Shown in pieces: positions 6,254-6,603 of a stretch of 6,603 nt of DNA (position 1 is the first letter of the stretch; every line of letters begins with the position of its first letter). The stretch is from Cyclobacteriaceae bacterium (GTDB lineage Bacteria; Bacteroidota; Bacteroidia; Cytophagales; Cyclobacteriaceae), in the NCBI GenBank assembly GCA_030589835.1, contig JAUUZS010000247.1:1-6603 (forward strand). Reading direction: 5' to 3'. The translations under genes and the position numbers were made by a program. The notes under the pieces are model-generated. The model did not search any database, was not told where the DNA came from, and saw only the letters and a program-made list of their open reading frames with translations.

Positions 6254-6603
6254 GATCTGTAAAAAGTTTTGTTCCTGAATTGACTGCATTAAAAAGTAAT
6301 TCGATATCCAAATCGGATGCAAATCCATTGGTTTGCCTGGATATTGATTTATATCCCCCCGGTATTGCTTCGGAATAAATTCCTGAATTTTCATCCATAT
6401 CCCTTCCTGAGCTAAAGAGTAGCTTTTCAGAAATCGTAGAGGTGCTTTCGTGGAAAACAACGCTTCCATCTTTTAGGATAACGATGTTGTCGATCAGATT
6501 TTCGACATCCTTTACTTGATGCGTTGAGATCACTACCAATTGCTGATCATCAATTGATCCGGCAAGGATCTTCCTGAACATCGCCTTCGATGGAATGTCC
6601 AGG
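6240..6603 (-). CDS. ABC transporter ATP-binding protein, C-terminal part (5' end outside window)
   Basis: Only the last 120 or so codons are present, and the gene continues past the right edge. The first visible residues are LDIPSK (6585-6602), the D-loop just after Walker B in Bacteroidota ATPases of this type. Then come a beta strand and the H-loop STHQ, with the switch His at 6519-6521, followed by VKDVE and NIVILKDGSVVF, the usual end of the nucleotide-binding domain. The remaining 70 or so residues are a family-variable tail. The Walker A, Q-loop, signature and Walker B motifs lie outside. The next gene, the permease, starts within this gene's last codons, so the two are subunits of one exporter. 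Confidence 0.93.
   Translation of the reverse strand, partial: LDIPSKAMFRKILAGSIDDQQLVVISTHQVKDVENLIDNIVILKDGSVVFHESTSTISEKLLFSSGRDMDENSGIYSEAIPGGYKSISRQTNGFASDLDIELLFNAVNSGTKLFTDHGNK

Noticed and set aside
6254..6469. N-terminal extension of the permease to an ATG at 6469
   Set aside because: This stretch is out of frame with, and entirely inside, the ATPase C-terminal coding region. The extension has no transporter character, and the ATG at 6253 gives a normal overlapping start.
1..6603. CRISPR arrays, tRNA or rRNA genes, insertion sequences
   Set aside because: I saw no regularly spaced repeats, no cloverleaf or rRNA-like sequence, and no transposase or paired terminal repeats.

Overview
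The window looks like chromosomal DNA from a member of the Bacteroidota. The sequence is AT-rich. Most start codons lack a Shine-Dalgarno sequence. The cytochrome c heme lyase, FeoA/FeoB and ABC-transporter proteins all carry signatures I associate with that phylum, for example LDIPSK in the ATPase D-loop region and the LTPASLSEKF-type motif in the permease. This assignment rests on recognising families, not on a search.

Layout, left to right. (1) Bases 1-1580, plus strand: the C-terminal part of a CcmF-type cytochrome c heme lyase whose start lies outside the window. (2) Bases 1581-2024: a 444-base gap with two clean hairpins, a repeated 10-mer, an 8-codon mini-ORF and a tentative feoA promoter. 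(3) Bases 2025-4364, plus strand: feoA and feoB, a compact two-gene operon for ferrous iron uptake. (4) A 45-base convergent gap. (5) Bases 4410-6603, minus strand: four tightly coupled genes. In transcription order they are the C-terminus of an ABC-transporter ATPase (cut by the right edge), a six-helix ABC permease, a short GntR/YtrA-type repressor, and a membrane-anchored protein with a beta-solenoid-like exported domain.

The plus-strand genes share an iron theme: the heme lyase attaches heme to apocytochromes, and FeoAB imports the Fe2+ from which heme is made. There is no direct sign that they are co-transcribed. The minus-strand cluster resembles YtrA-regulated ABC exporters of the envelope-stress type. 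The solenoid protein is the least characterised part and the best candidate for something new.

I do not see a clearly undescribed system. The most notable observations are the solenoid protein with its roughly 19-residue repeated S-x-hydrophobic motif, the near-identical 19-nt sequences at two gene junctions of the minus-strand operon, and the structured gap upstream of feoA.
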